DNA of 64,000 bases. Origin: Bacteriovorax stolpii. Its GTDB lineage: Bacteria > Bdellovibrionota > UBA2428. The translations under genes were made by a program, and so were the position numbers. Shown in pieces: positions 8,597-17,931 of this stretch (the stretch's first letter is position 1; every line of letters begins with the position of its first letter). A model generated the notes under the pieces. The model was not told the DNA's origin. It did not search any database and saw only the letters and a program-made list of their open reading frames with translations. The stretch spans positions 189,836-253,835 of the forward strand of contig CAMCVE010000001.1 of assembly GCA_945881775.1 (NCBI GenBank), given 5' to 3'.

Positions 8597-10153
8597 TTGT
8601 CGCCCTTTCAGCACCCCCCCCGCTTTTGTATTAGTAACGAACTCCTGACCGGGGGGATCTCTTTGGAACTGAATCGCAACAACCTCGCGGAGCCTTCGGC
8701 TCCGTTTGAGGTCCAGCATGGAATTGAGAAAAGCGCGGCTTTTGCCGTGGGCTTTTCGCCACGCGAGCGACTCCTAAAACACCCCGAACTCAAAAAGGTC
8801 TACGACCGCTACCTGGCCCATGCCGAGTTTGATATTGGCGCCCGAGGTCAGCTTCGAGTGAAAGTCCCCACACAGTTTCATGCTCAACGCCTCGAGCAAG
8901 TGCGCAAATGGATCGAAGAATCCCTCAACCAGCGCCTCTCGGAAGTGATCGTTGAAACTCCCAAGCTTGCACGCAACGGAGCCGCTGAAAGCCCCCTCTT
9001 CGACTGGCGCACGCGCAACGGCGCCCAGGCTCCCGAATCGACGAGCGGCCAACAGATCCACATGCCACTTCCACCCGAACGCTCGACCATGGACAACATG
9101 GAAGTCGAGCGCCTTCGCCGTCACAAGGTCCCCACCCCGATCCTTTCGCCCAGCACCGAGGTCGTCTACAAGATGGTCCAAAACTGGACCGAGAACCTCA
9201 ACCGCGGCGCCCGTTCACAGTGTCTGTGGATTTTTGGACAACCCGGCTGCGGCAAAACCTATCTCACTAAGCAGCTGCACGAATGGGTGAACCTCAAAAA
9301 GCGAGTCGTGCATTTGGACGTCGCGGGATTCTTCCAAGAATGGCGCCACGCCCTCAACAACAACGACACAATGAGCTTCATACGCAAGTATCGTCGCGAA
9401 ACAGACGTTCTGATTCTCGAAAACCTCGAAGATCTTCAAGGCAAGTCCGCCACTCAACAAGAGGTGCTCCTGACGATCTCTGCGATGCTCGATCGTGGCG
9501 CGAGCGTGGTGGTTACCACCAGCCCTAACCCGGTCATGCTCAGGGACATTTTGCCCCCCGCACTCTTTAGCCGACTGTTTCAGGGTCTCAGTTTTGAAAT
9601 GCCAGGCCCAGATCGCCCTTTTAAGGAGCGTCTCTGGCGTTCCCTCATCGAACAAAACGGTTTGTCGGCATGGCCCCTAGACATCCGAGTGCTCGATCGC
9701 ATCTTTGGCCTCCCACTCGACACTCCTCGCAAGGTGCACACCTTCTTCATCAACATCATTGGCCGCCTCTCGCTCACCAAACAACTGAGCCTCGCCGACC
9801 TTCAAGAAATCGAATCTCAACACGGACCCCGCAAACGTGCCCTGGAAAAAGAGTGTCTCAATCCTTCGGATCTTATCGAGCGCGTGACCAAGCTCTGTGG
9901 CGTCAGCCTCAGTGCCCTGCAAGGATCTTCGAGGCGCCCAGAGATCACCATGGCTCGCCGTTTTGTTTGCCTTTCACTGAGCCGATTCCTCGGGCTCACC
10001 AACGCCGTCATCTCGCAGTATCTCGAAAAAGACCCTTCGACGATTTCGCACGCGCTGTCGACCATGGAGAGCGACCTCGCCTCCAAGCGACACGTCACCC
10101 AACAATGGAACTGGATTTGTGACGAACTTGGCTTTAGCAGCCAGCTTCGTTAA
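8597..10153 (+). CDS. dnaA: DnaA-family replication initiator / DnaA-like AAA+ protein (divergent)
   Basis: Walker A GQPGCGKTYLTK, Walker B-equivalent DVLILENLEDLQGK, arginine-finger region LFSRLFQGL, C-terminal HTH FLGLTNAVISQYLEKDPSTISHAL, and a domain-I-like N-terminus. The true start may be later (for example ATG 8718). Confidence 0.8.
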   Translation: MSPFQHPPRFCISNELLTGGISLELNRNNLAEPSAPFEVQHGIEKSAAFAVGFSPRERLLKHPELKKVYDRYLAHAEFDIGARGQLRVKVPTQFHAQRLEQVRKWIEESLNQRLSEVIVETPKLARNGAAESPLFDWRTRNGAQAPESTSGQQIHMPLPPERSTMDNMEVERLRRHKVPTPILSPSTEVVYKMVQNWTENLNRGARSQCLWIFGQPGCGKTYLTKQLHEWVNLKKRVVHLDVAGFFQEWRHALNNNDTMSFIRKYRRETDVLILENLEDLQGKSATQQEVLLTISAMLDRGASVVVTTSPNPVMLRDILPPALFSRLFQGLSFEMPGPDRPFKERLWRSLIEQNGLSAWPLDIRVLDRIFGLPLDTPRKVHTFFINIIGRLSLTKQLSLADLQEIESQHGPRKRALEKECLNPSDLIERVTKLCGVSLSALQGSSRRPEITMARRFVCLSLSRFLGLTNAVISQYLEKDPSTISHALSTMESDLASKRHVTQQWNWICDELGFSSQLR

Positions 10154-10162
10154 CAAGATGTG

Positions 10163-10221
10163 CCCTCAGGGTCCCTGCATGTTCTCCCCCCAAAGCAGGG
10201 ACCCCGAGGGGACTGATTTTT
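10163..10221 (+). terminator. Rho-independent terminator after dnaA
   Basis: 16-bp arms with one mismatch, CCCTCAGGGTCCCTGC / GCAGGGACCCCGAGGG, followed by GACTGATTTTT. Confidence 0.8.
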
Positions 10222-10314
10222 AAAGGCCCACTGTGGCGCCGCCCCGGGACGTCAATTCTTTAGCGAAGTTGCGCATTTTGAAGAGGGGCCTTAGACTCAG
10301 CTTTAAGGGCAAAA

Positions 10315-11634
10315 ATGAGTAAACACTTCGTCGTAGACACCAACGTCATACTTTTCGACCCCCAAGCGATCCTCAAGTTCGGCGCCGGCAACGAGGTCGT
10401 GATTCCGATCACGGTCATCGAAGAAGTCGACCGCTTCAAAAAAGACCAGAACGAGAATGGCCGCAACGCCCGCCAATTTTCTCGAATGATCGACAAACTT
10501 CGGCAGAAGGGACACCTCGGCGAAGGCGTCGATCTCGACAACGGAGGCCGACTGAGTGTCGGACTTTCAACCGAGAACACGATCAGCGCCGATCTTTTCG
10601 AAAACACGGCCGACCACCGCATCCTCTCGATCGCCTACTCATTGATGCGTCAGCATGGCCCCGAAGACATCAGTTTCATCACCAAAGATATCAACCTGCG
10701 TATTAAGGCCGACGCGCTCGGAATTCCCGCCGAGGACTATGAGACCTCCGACATCTCCGTCGAAGAGCTTTACTCAGGCTTCGGAGTTTTTGAAGTCCCT
10801 GCTGAGTCGATCACCACGTATTACTCCGAGAAACGTCTCGCGATCGACGACCCCAACATCTACCCCAACCAGTTCATTATTTTGCGTGACCAAACCAATC
10901 CCAGTCACTCCGCCATCGGCCGTTTTGACGTGCGCCAAGGCGCCGTGGTTCCGCTCATCCGCAGCGCCGAAGGCATGTGGGGCCTTCACCCCAAAAACGT
11001 CGAACAAAGTTTCGCACTCGATTTGCTCCTGAACGATGACGTCCAGCTCGTCTCCCTCGTTGGCAAAGCCGGTACTGGTAAAACTCTTCTCGCCCTCGCG
11101 GCGGGACTTCACAAAACTCTCGACGAAGGCAAGTATCAGCGTCTGCTCGTGTCACGCCCGATTTTCCCGATGGGCAAAGACATTGGATTCCTCCCGGGCG
11201 ACCTCGAACAAAAGCTCAATCCCTGGATGCAGCCCGTTTTTGACAACATCGAATTCCTGATGGGCGGCTCAGAGCGCGGCCATCGTCGGAGCGTTGCACG
11301 CAGCGTTCAAGAACTCATCAGCCAAGGCATGCTCAACATCGAACCTCTCACCTATATTCGGGGCCGCTCGATTCCGAACCAATACCTCATTGTCGACGAA
11401 GCTCAGAACCTCACGCCCCACGAGATCAAAACGATCCTCACTCGCGCAGGTGACAACACCAAGATCGTCCTGACGGGCGACTGTTACCAAATCGATAACC
11501 CTTATGTCGACGCAGCCTCAAACGGTCTCGCGCACGTTGTGGAGCGCATGAAGGGCGAAGACATCGCCGGCACGATCACCCTCGTGAAGGGCGAGCGCTC
11601 GCCCTTGGCGGAGCTGGCTTCGAACCTGCTATGA
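10315..11634 (+). CDS. PIN domain-containing PhoH family ATPase
   Basis: N-terminal PIN domain (HFVVDTNVILFDPQAI) plus PhoH ATPase (LVGKAGTGKTLLALAAGL, YLIVDEAQNLTPHEIKTILTRAG). Confidence 0.93.
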   Translation: MSKHFVVDTNVILFDPQAILKFGAGNEVVIPITVIEEVDRFKKDQNENGRNARQFSRMIDKLRQKGHLGEGVDLDNGGRLSVGLSTENTISADLFENTADHRILSIAYSLMRQHGPEDISFITKDINLRIKADALGIPAEDYETSDISVEELYSGFGVFEVPAESITTYYSEKRLAIDDPNIYPNQFIILRDQTNPSHSAIGRFDVRQGAVVPLIRSAEGMWGLHPKNVEQSFALDLLLNDDVQLVSLVGKAGTGKTLLALAAGLHKTLDEGKYQRLLVSRPIFPMGKDIGFLPGDLEQKLNPWMQPVFDNIEFLMGGSERGHRRSVARSVQELISQGMLNIEPLTYIRGRSIPNQYLIVDEAQNLTPHEIKTILTRAGDNTKIVLTGDCYQIDNPYVDAASNGLAHVVERMKGEDIAGTITLVKGERSPLAELASNLL

Positions 11635-12131
11635 TCGAGAACCGCCGCAATTATCGAATTCCGTTTCGGACCAAATTCGTTTTTGGAACTGAAGAAAAGG
11701 TTTATAGCGGCAACAGTATCAACATTTCCGCAGGAGGAATTTTTATATCCTGTCTCGACCTGCTGCCTAGGGAGACGAGTTGCAAGGTGCTCTTTCAACT
11801 TTCCCCCACGGAAGCCCCCATCAGCATCAACGCGCTCATCAAGCGAGTGAGCCAGTCCACCACCGATCCAGAACATATTCCTGGCCTAGGATTTCAGTTT
11901 GTGGGACTAGGACACGAAGAAGTGAAACTCCGTATCGAAGATTTCATGGAAGAAAACCGTAAGAACTTCGAAGTGGCGGCGACAATCCTCTCCAGCGGAG
12001 AGCCTGACCTAGGTTCGCTCACCGACTTCCTGACACGCATGCATCTTCCCGACTTCCAGGACCTCGGAGAACTGCGCATGTACGTGGAGCGCATCCTGCG
12101 GTCTATTGAACTCGTCGACGCTCAACACTGA
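11631..12131 (+). CDS. PilZ domain protein
   Basis: ENRRNYRIPFRTKFVF...INISAGGIFI matches the PilZ RxxxR...D/NxSxxG pattern; 4-bp overlap with the phoH-like gene. Confidence 0.8.
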   Translation: MIENRRNYRIPFRTKFVFGTEEKVYSGNSINISAGGIFISCLDLLPRETSCKVLFQLSPTEAPISINALIKRVSQSTTDPEHIPGLGFQFVGLGHEEVKLRIEDFMEENRKNFEVAATILSSGEPDLGSLTDFLTRMHLPDFQDLGELRMYVERILRSIELVDAQH

Positions 12132-12340
12132 GCCCCAAAAGACTTGTAAGATCGATTGAGAAGAAAAAATGTCTCGTGGCCTATGCGCTGAGGCCAATGG
12201 TGAAAACTTCATCCGAACTCAACACTCGATCTGGAGAAAATTTTCCAAGCTTTCATATGCTTAGCCCCGGATAGCGACCCTCGACGATGAAGCCTTGTGA
12301 GCTTGTCGCATCACGAGGCTTCCCTTAAAAATGGGACCCT

Positions 12341-13807
12341 ATGCCCCACAACGAAATCATTATCATCGACGACGATCCAAACATCACTTCCTTCGCTGAG
12401 CGAGTGCTCCAAAGCGACGACCTGGTTGTGCGAAGTTTCGCTTCGGCCAAGTCCTTCCTCGAGCACCTCGAAGCAGAGACACTTAAGCCGTCTTTGCTTT
12501 TGTGCGACATCAACTTACCTGACATCAATGGATTCGAACTTCTCCAGCATATCCACGCCTACAACCCCGGAATCCCGTTTGTAATGGTGACGTCGGAGAA
12601 CAACCCCGAATCGATCATTCGGGCGCTCCGGCTGGGCGCGACAGACTACATCGTCAAACCATTTAGCGCGCGCGACTTCCGCGAAAACGTCACACGCATC
12701 CTTAAGATTCAAGACCTGCGAGAACTCAGCGCGAGGCGGCCCGCTCGCATCGTCGCTGGTGTCGACGAAGATTTTTCTGGAATCATCGGCAGATCTCCCG
12801 CGATGCAGGCGCTCTACACCATGATTTCCAAAGTCGCCCCCTCCTCGGCGAGCATTCTCATCCATGGCGAAAGTGGTACTGGCAAAGAACTTGTCGCGCA
12901 CGCGATTCACGACTCTAGCCCTCGAGCCGACAAACCGTTCCGCGCGCTTAACTGTGCGGCGATTCCCGCAGAGCTTTTGGAATCAGAACTTTTTGGCCAC
13001 AAGAAGGGCTCCTTCACAGGTGCTGATGCTCGACACATTGGAATCTTTGAAGCTTCGACTGGAGGCACGATTTTTCTCGACGAAATCGGAGACATGCCGC
13101 TTCCCCTTCAAGCCAAGCTCCTGCGCGTGCTTCAGGAATCAAAAATTAGACCCGTCGGATCGAACGACGAAATCAACATCGACGTTAGGATCGTTGCCGC
13201 CACTCACCAAGATATACCGGCACTGGTGAAGCAAAAAAGATTTCGCGAAGACCTCTACTTTCGGCTGAACGTCGTGCCGCTCGAGATTCCGGCGCTTCGC
13301 AATCGCCCCGAAGACTTCCCCTTACTGGTCGGACACTTTCTCAAGAAGTTTTCAAGGGGCCACGGGCGTGACATCGAGACCATCAGCCCACGTGTTATTC
13401 AGGCTTTTTACGACTATTCGTGGCCCGGCAATGTGCGAGAACTCGAAAATGCTGTGGAGCGCGCTGTCCTGCTTTCAGAGAAGAAGCACCTTGATACGAG
13501 TGACTTTTCCTGGATCCTCGATGCGAGCGACCCAAGAGAGCTTTCCACGATTTCAGCACCTGCCCCCTACAGTGCTCCTCTGGCGATTCAACTCAGCGAT
13601 CTTGGAAGTGATGATCTGGCTGCTGGATATTTTAAAGTTCCGCTCACAATTTCCCTTCGCGAACTCGAGGAACAGTACATTCAAGCCTACTGCAGGTCAC
13701 ACCCCAAACTGAGCCGAGAGGAAGTTGCCAGCGGTCTCGGGATCAACCGCAAGACTCTGTACAGGAAGTTTCAAGAGCGACGCGAACTGAAGGAAGGAAC
13801 AGCTTAG
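12341..13807 (+). CDS. Sigma-54-dependent response regulator (NtrC family)
   Basis: Receiver ([28 protein letters not shown]), AAA+ ([21 protein letters not shown]-type [19 protein letters not shown]), C-terminal Fis-type HTH. Confidence 0.95.
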   Translation: MPHNEIIIIDDDPNITSFAERVLQSDDLVVRSFASAKSFLEHLEAETLKPSLLLCDINLPDINGFELLQHIHAYNPGIPFVMVTSENNPESIIRALRLGATDYIVKPFSARDFRENVTRILKIQDLRELSARRPARIVAGVDEDFSGIIGRSPAMQALYTMISKVAPSSASILIHGESGTGKELVAHAIHDSSPRADKPFRALNCAAIPAELLESELFGHKKGSFTGADARHIGIFEASTGGTIFLDEIGDMPLPLQAKLLRVLQESKIRPVGSNDEINIDVRIVAATHQDIPALVKQKRFREDLYFRLNVVPLEIPALRNRPEDFPLLVGHFLKKFSRGHGRDIETISPRVIQAFYDYSWPGNVRELENAVERAVLLSEKKHLDTSDFSWILDASDPRELSTISAPAPYSAPLAIQLSDLGSDDLAAGYFKVPLTISLRELEEQYIQAYCRSHPKLSREEVASGLGINRKTLYRKFQERRELKEGTA

Positions 13808-14092
13808 ATGAACACCCAAACTCAGGATAGCTTCTACGATCCCCTCCTGGAAGACCTCATTCCAGGATATATCGAAATTCAACGAAAGAATTTGATTGCG
13901 CTAAGTAAGGCCGTGCCTGCAAGGGACTTTGCAACAGTCCGCGAAATTGCGCATCGGATCCGGGGAAGCGCGGGTTGCTATGGATTTAAGGCTTACGGCG
14001 AATCTGCAGCCGCTCTCGAGATTGCCGCCAAGGAACTCCGTGCGACCCATTGTCACCATCTCTTAGACTTGATGCGGAAAGAGTTTCCGTAA
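13808..14092 (+). CDS. Stand-alone Hpt domain phosphotransfer protein
   Basis: 94 aa with Hpt-like REIAHRIRGSAGCYGF; ATG immediately follows the stop of the NtrC-type regulator. Confidence 0.75.
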   Translation: MNTQTQDSFYDPLLEDLIPGYIEIQRKNLIALSKAVPARDFATVREIAHRIRGSAGCYGFKAYGESAAALEIAAKELRATHCHHLLDLMRKEFP

Positions 14093-14106
14093 GCTAATCT
14101 GAGGTC

Positions 14107-14841
14107 ATGGAGAAAAAAGGTCTACGGATCGGAACGCTCAACATCCAAAAGCGCAATCGATTTCCCCCAAAAGCGTCTCGTATCGAAGACCACCTCATCG
14201 CAGAAAGCGGGGATCTCTTATTTCTCCAGGAGTGTCTACTAGAACACGATGGATCGATTATCGGACTCGAGCGTTTGCGAAAAGAGTATAACTTCGAAGC
14301 TTCCTCGGTGAGTCGGAAGTTTCGTAACGGTGTCTGGATGGGGAATGCGATTCTCTCAAAACTTCACTTAAACCACGTCAAGTCACTCGTGTTCAGCCAC
14401 GCCCGCGGAATGTCCCAGCGCAGCGCTCTCGTGGCGCGACTTCAGTGCGCAGAAAAATCCTATCTCTTTGTTTCGCTGCACCTGGGCCTCATGGAAACTG
14501 AACGCCGTGTTCAGCTGGATGAAATCCTTGCCTATTGCCATAGCAATGCAGCTGACTTCGATGGTCTCGTCATAGGTGGAGACTTCAATGATTGGTCAGG
14601 ACAATGTCATCGAACACTTTCAAAGTGGTCGCATGCTCACAAAAACTGGCCTGCGCTTTCGAGCTCTGAAAATATTTCTATGAGTGGACTGCCCGCAACT
14701 TACCCGGCCGCATTCCCGATACTCTCACTCGACCGCATCTATGCTTGGGGAGGCTGCCACGTAGAAAGTCTCAAATCTCTCCCACCTCCCATCGTCTCAG
14801 ATCATCGGGCTTTGGTGGCCGAGCTCAGTTTTAACTGCTAG
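14107..14841 (+). CDS. Endonuclease/exonuclease/phosphatase (EEP) family protein
   Basis: GTLNIQ start, FLQECL, GGDFNDW and VSDHRALVAEL motifs. Confidence 0.85.
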   Translation: MEKKGLRIGTLNIQKRNRFPPKASRIEDHLIAESGDLLFLQECLLEHDGSIIGLERLRKEYNFEASSVSRKFRNGVWMGNAILSKLHLNHVKSLVFSHARGMSQRSALVARLQCAEKSYLFVSLHLGLMETERRVQLDEILAYCHSNAADFDGLVIGGDFNDWSGQCHRTLSKWSHAHKNWPALSSSENISMSGLPATYPAAFPILSLDRIYAWGGCHVESLKSLPPPIVSDHRALVAELSFNC

Positions 14842-14854
14842 AATTCTTTTCAGA

Positions 14855-15196
14855 ATGAATTTGATTCTGCAGTGGCTCGTTGCCACCCTCACAGTGCTCC
14901 TTACGGCTTATTTTGTTCCCGGATTTAAGGTTTCGGGCCTGAGCGGAGCGCTTGTCGCCTCGGTGGTCATTGGCCTCGCCAATCTCTTGATTCGACCCTT
15001 TCTACTTTTCATCACACTGCCTATTAATATTCTCACCCTAGGTCTCTTCACCTGGGTTGTGAACGCTGCAACACTTCGGCTCGCTGCCTTCTTCTCGCCC
15101 GGGTTTTCGATCAACGGATGGATCCCGGCGCTTGTGGGGGCCTTCCTCGTTTCACTCTTTGGCACACTCCTCTACGCCGTCTTTGGTCGCAGCTAG
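14855..15196 (+). CDS. Phage_holin_4_2 / DUF360-like small membrane protein
   Basis: 113 aa with four hydrophobic helices: VVIGLANLLIRPFLLFITLPINILTLGLFTWVVNAATL. Confidence 0.8.
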   Translation: MNLILQWLVATLTVLLTAYFVPGFKVSGLSGALVASVVIGLANLLIRPFLLFITLPINILTLGLFTWVVNAATLRLAAFFSPGFSINGWIPALVGAFLVSLFGTLLYAVFGRS

Positions 15197-15335
15197 AACT
15201 CGGGTCAAGATCTCTAGGCTCGCTAAACAAAGGGGACATTCCACCTCGCGTTGGGACAAAGCACTCCTTCCTCGGGCTCCCTTTTTATGGCATCGCAATT
15301 GCTTCTCCCATGGGCATCAAAGGAGAACAGTCACG

Positions 15336-15779
15336 ATGATGAACATTCAAGAAACCAATAACAAGCTCAACGAACTCCTCCGGGGAGAACGTTCAGCCGT
15401 CGAAACGTATCAACAAGTTTTCGACAAGGTCGGCGATGATCCGCGGGCCGACGAACTCCGTGCCGTTGCTGCCGAACACCGTCACGCCGTCCAAATGCTC
15501 GCTGAGCGCGTTGTGGCTGGTGGAGGCGAACCCGCCAAAGACAGCGGTGCCTGGGGAACCTGGAACAAAACCATCATGGGCACGGCCAAAATCTTTGGTG
15601 ACAAAGCATCTCTAAGTGCTCTCCGCTCGAACGAAGAACGCGGCAAGAAAATCTACCAAGACATCCTCCAGGAGAAACAAATTGATCCTGTTTGTCGCGA
15701 CCTCATCCAGAATCACCTGATTCCCAATCAAATCTCTCACATTCACACACTTGATCGTCTGATCGAAACCCTGAACTAA
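15336..15779 (+). CDS. DUF2383 / PA2169-family four-helix-bundle protein
   Basis: NKLNELLRGERSAVETYQQVFDKVGDDPRADELRAVAAEHRHAVQML. An RBS (AGGAGAA) precedes ATG 15336; the ORF-track start at 15132 is too early. Confidence 0.85.
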   Translation: MMNIQETNNKLNELLRGERSAVETYQQVFDKVGDDPRADELRAVAAEHRHAVQMLAERVVAGGGEPAKDSGAWGTWNKTIMGTAKIFGDKASLSALRSNEERGKKIYQDILQEKQIDPVCRDLIQNHLIPNQISHIHTLDRLIETLN

Positions 15780-15806
15780 TTCGCATCACAAATAAAAGGA
15801 ACACTC

Positions 15807-15878
15807 ATGAAACTGAACAACCTCTTACACACCAGCAACACCGTCGCTGTGGGCCTCGGCTACACCGTCCTCTGGTAA
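15807..15878 (+). CDS. Putative 23-aa peptide MKLNNLLHTSNTVAVGLGYTVLW
   Basis: Short ORF preceded by AAAAGGAACACTC and followed by a strong terminator; below the ORF-track cutoff. Confidence 0.4.
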   Translation: MKLNNLLHTSNTVAVGLGYTVLW

Positions 15879-15903
15879 GTGAACCTCGACCTTGTAAACA
15901 ACA

Positions 15904-15939
15904 AAGGCCCCGTTCCTCCCATGGGAGGAACGGGGCCTT
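15904..15939. terminator. Bidirectional terminator hairpin
   Basis: Perfect 36-bp palindrome AAGGCCCCGTTCCTCCCA/TGGGAGGAACGGGGCCTT between convergent genes. Confidence 0.85.
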
Positions 15940-15961
15940 CTCTTTGGACGCTCAAACAAGC

Positions 15962-16174
15962 TTAAACGAGATCCATCATGTTCTTGCCTCTTAGGAGCAC
16001 CAAAGCGGCAACGCGACCTGGGTGGGTTGCCAAGAGGGCTCCCACCACGAATGCATAGCCGAGCGCCCGAAAGGGACGTGCCTGCACAGGACGCGACAAT
16101 TTCGCAGTGTAACTCTCGAGGTAGGTCTCAACGAGCTTCGCGAAAGTCGACTGATCAAACTGGGTGCTTGCCAT
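15962..16174 (-). CDS. Small membrane-associated hypothetical protein
   Basis: 70 aa ORF with one hydrophobic segment (ALGYAFVVGALLATHPGRVAALVLL), adjacent to a DUF883-like gene. Confidence 0.55.
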   Translation of the reverse strand: MASTQFDQSTFAKLVETYLESYTAKLSRPVQARPFRALGYAFVVGALLATHPGRVAALVLLRGKNMMDLV

Positions 16175-16186
16175 CGTCTTCTCCGC

Positions 16187-16495
16187 TTAGGCGTGTTTGC
16201 TTTTGCGAAGCGAGCGCGTCACAGCGACAGCGGCAACACCGGCTGCAAACGCGATTGCAAGAGAAGCCATGGGCCGCGCCCTTATCCTGCGACTGGCCAT
16301 AGCCACTGAATCGTCGTAAACATGAGAAAGGCTGCTCATCCCTTCCTGAACGAGAGTTTTGGCCCGCACCAGCTTTTCATCGATCTTCTCGCTTCTAATA
16401 AAGCCGTCAACCTTGTCTTTTGCATCGTGAATGATATTTCCCATTGAACTGTGTCCTTCATTTTTCATCTTCTTCTCCATCTTTCTTTCTGACAT
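16187..16495 (-). CDS. DUF883 / ElaB-YqjD-like protein
   Basis: 102 aa; amphipathic N-terminus and C-terminal RRIRARPMASLAIAFAAGVAAVAVTRSL. Confidence 0.75.
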   Translation of the reverse strand: MSERKMEKKMKNEGHSSMGNIIHDAKDKVDGFIRSEKIDEKLVRAKTLVQEGMSSLSHVYDDSVAMASRRIRARPMASLAIAFAAGVAAVAVTRSLRKSKHA

Positions 16496-16507
16496 TTAAG
16501 ATTGTTT

Positions 16508-17038
16508 CTAGTTGGCGCTATCGAGAGCTTGAGTGTGAAGAGCAGAGTTCACACTCGCGGCTGGAGTGAGAAAGCTTCTCAACATCCAAGCGGTCTTCTC
16601 GTTAAACTCAAGTTGTTTGGTCATGAGATCTGAGGTGGCGTCGTCACCGGCCTCGCTAGCAAGGTGAATAAGCTTGCGCCCCGCTCCTGAAATGGCCTCA
16701 TGGTCTCTTTGAAGATTCATGACCATCTCTTCTGCTTCCGGCGCCTTCTCCGAGCCTTCCTCTTGAACGTGACTGAGTTTTAAGAATTCTTGCATGGTTC
16801 CTGGTGCGCGGTAACCCAGACTTCTAATACGCTCGGCAATCTCATCGACAGCTTTTGCGAGCACCATGTACTGCTCTTCAAACAGTCCGTGCAAGGGTTG
16901 AAAAAGTGGACCCGTCACGTTCCAGTGGTAGTTGTGTGTTTTGACGTAGACCACGTACACACTCGCCAGCACGCGAGTAAGACCCTGCGCTACGCGTTTT
17001 CTGTCTGCGCTTTTGAGACCCATATCTTGAACTGACAT
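16508..17038 (-). CDS. dps: Dps / ferritin-like DNA-protecting protein
   Basis: YVVYVKTHNYHWNVTGPLFQPLHGLFEEQY...VDEIAERIRSLG Dps signature. Confidence 0.92.
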   Translation of the reverse strand: MSVQDMGLKSADRKRVAQGLTRVLASVYVVYVKTHNYHWNVTGPLFQPLHGLFEEQYMVLAKAVDEIAERIRSLGYRAPGTMQEFLKLSHVQEEGSEKAPEAEEMVMNLQRDHEAISGAGRKLIHLASEAGDDATSDLMTKQLEFNEKTAWMLRSFLTPAASVNSALHTQALDSAN

Positions 17039-17282
17039 GATTCACTCCTCTCATTCGAGCAGGCGCTCGCGATGTTGAGATTGAAAGTTGCAACGGACAT
17101 GCCAAATTTTTCTGCGCAAAGTGCGCGCTGGATGTTACGAAAGACCACTTTCGTCCGGCAAAGCGCCCCAAGCGAAATGGAGTTGGGGGCAATTTGGGAA
17201 CACTTCTCAAATGAGGCGGGCGCGCTGCGCATCTCTCTTGGTGGTATGGGCCTTGCTCTAGAACCCGTGTAGGAGAAAATTC

Positions 17283-17915
17283 ATGTTGAAAAAATCAGTC
17301 TCAAATCTCGTCGTGCTTGTCCCATTCGGGATTGGCACGACTCCACTCTTCGCAAATACCTCTTTGTCCCTGGCCGCGATTGGCAACGTGGCGGACGCGC
17401 GTGTCCCAGAACAAATCGAAGCGGAGTCCGGCGTGAGCATCGAAGCAGATCGGCGCTTAAGCTATGGCGTTGGGCTGCTCATTGGCAGCCAAGTAACTTC
17501 TGTCATCGGAATCGAAACGGGAGCCTTGCTCGTTAACAGAAGTTTTCAATATGGGAGCGACAACTTCAACTTCATACAAAGTCAGTACATTCTTCAAATT
17601 CCTCTTCTTGCGCGTCTTTCGCTTGGGCAAGTGTTTTCTTTAGGCGCTGGTCCCTTTCTCTCGTTACCTGTGGGCGGTGTCCGTAACAGCTACACGATCG
17701 GGAATTCTACCTCTGCACCCTTTGAGATCGACCGCAAAATCACAGAGCTTGGACTTCAGGCTGCAGCAACTTTTGCTCTCTCTGTCGCAGCTGAAACGCA
17801 TGCTTTTCTTGAGGGACGCTATGCCTATGGCATGACCGCGCTCAACTCAGACGACTCCAATTACGCCAATACAAACGACTTCTCGACGCTACTCGGCCTC
17901 CGTATGACTCTCTAA
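17283..17915 (+). CDS. Outer-membrane beta-barrel-like protein
   Basis: 210 aa with a signal-like N-terminus, alternating hydrophobic/glycine strands and a C-terminal LLGLRMTL. Confidence 0.65.
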   Translation: MLKKSVSNLVVLVPFGIGTTPLFANTSLSLAAIGNVADARVPEQIEAESGVSIEADRRLSYGVGLLIGSQVTSVIGIETGALLVNRSFQYGSDNFNFIQSQYILQIPLLARLSLGQVFSLGAGPFLSLPVGGVRNSYTIGNSTSAPFEIDRKITELGLQAAATFALSVAAETHAFLEGRYAYGMTALNSDDSNYANTNDFSTLLGLRMTL

Positions 17916-17931
17916 AGAAAGGAGAAAACCA

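Noticed and set aside
15132-15335. N-terminal extension of the DUF2383 ORF
   Set aside because: The extension reads through intergenic sequence. A clear RBS and ATG at 15336 match the family start.
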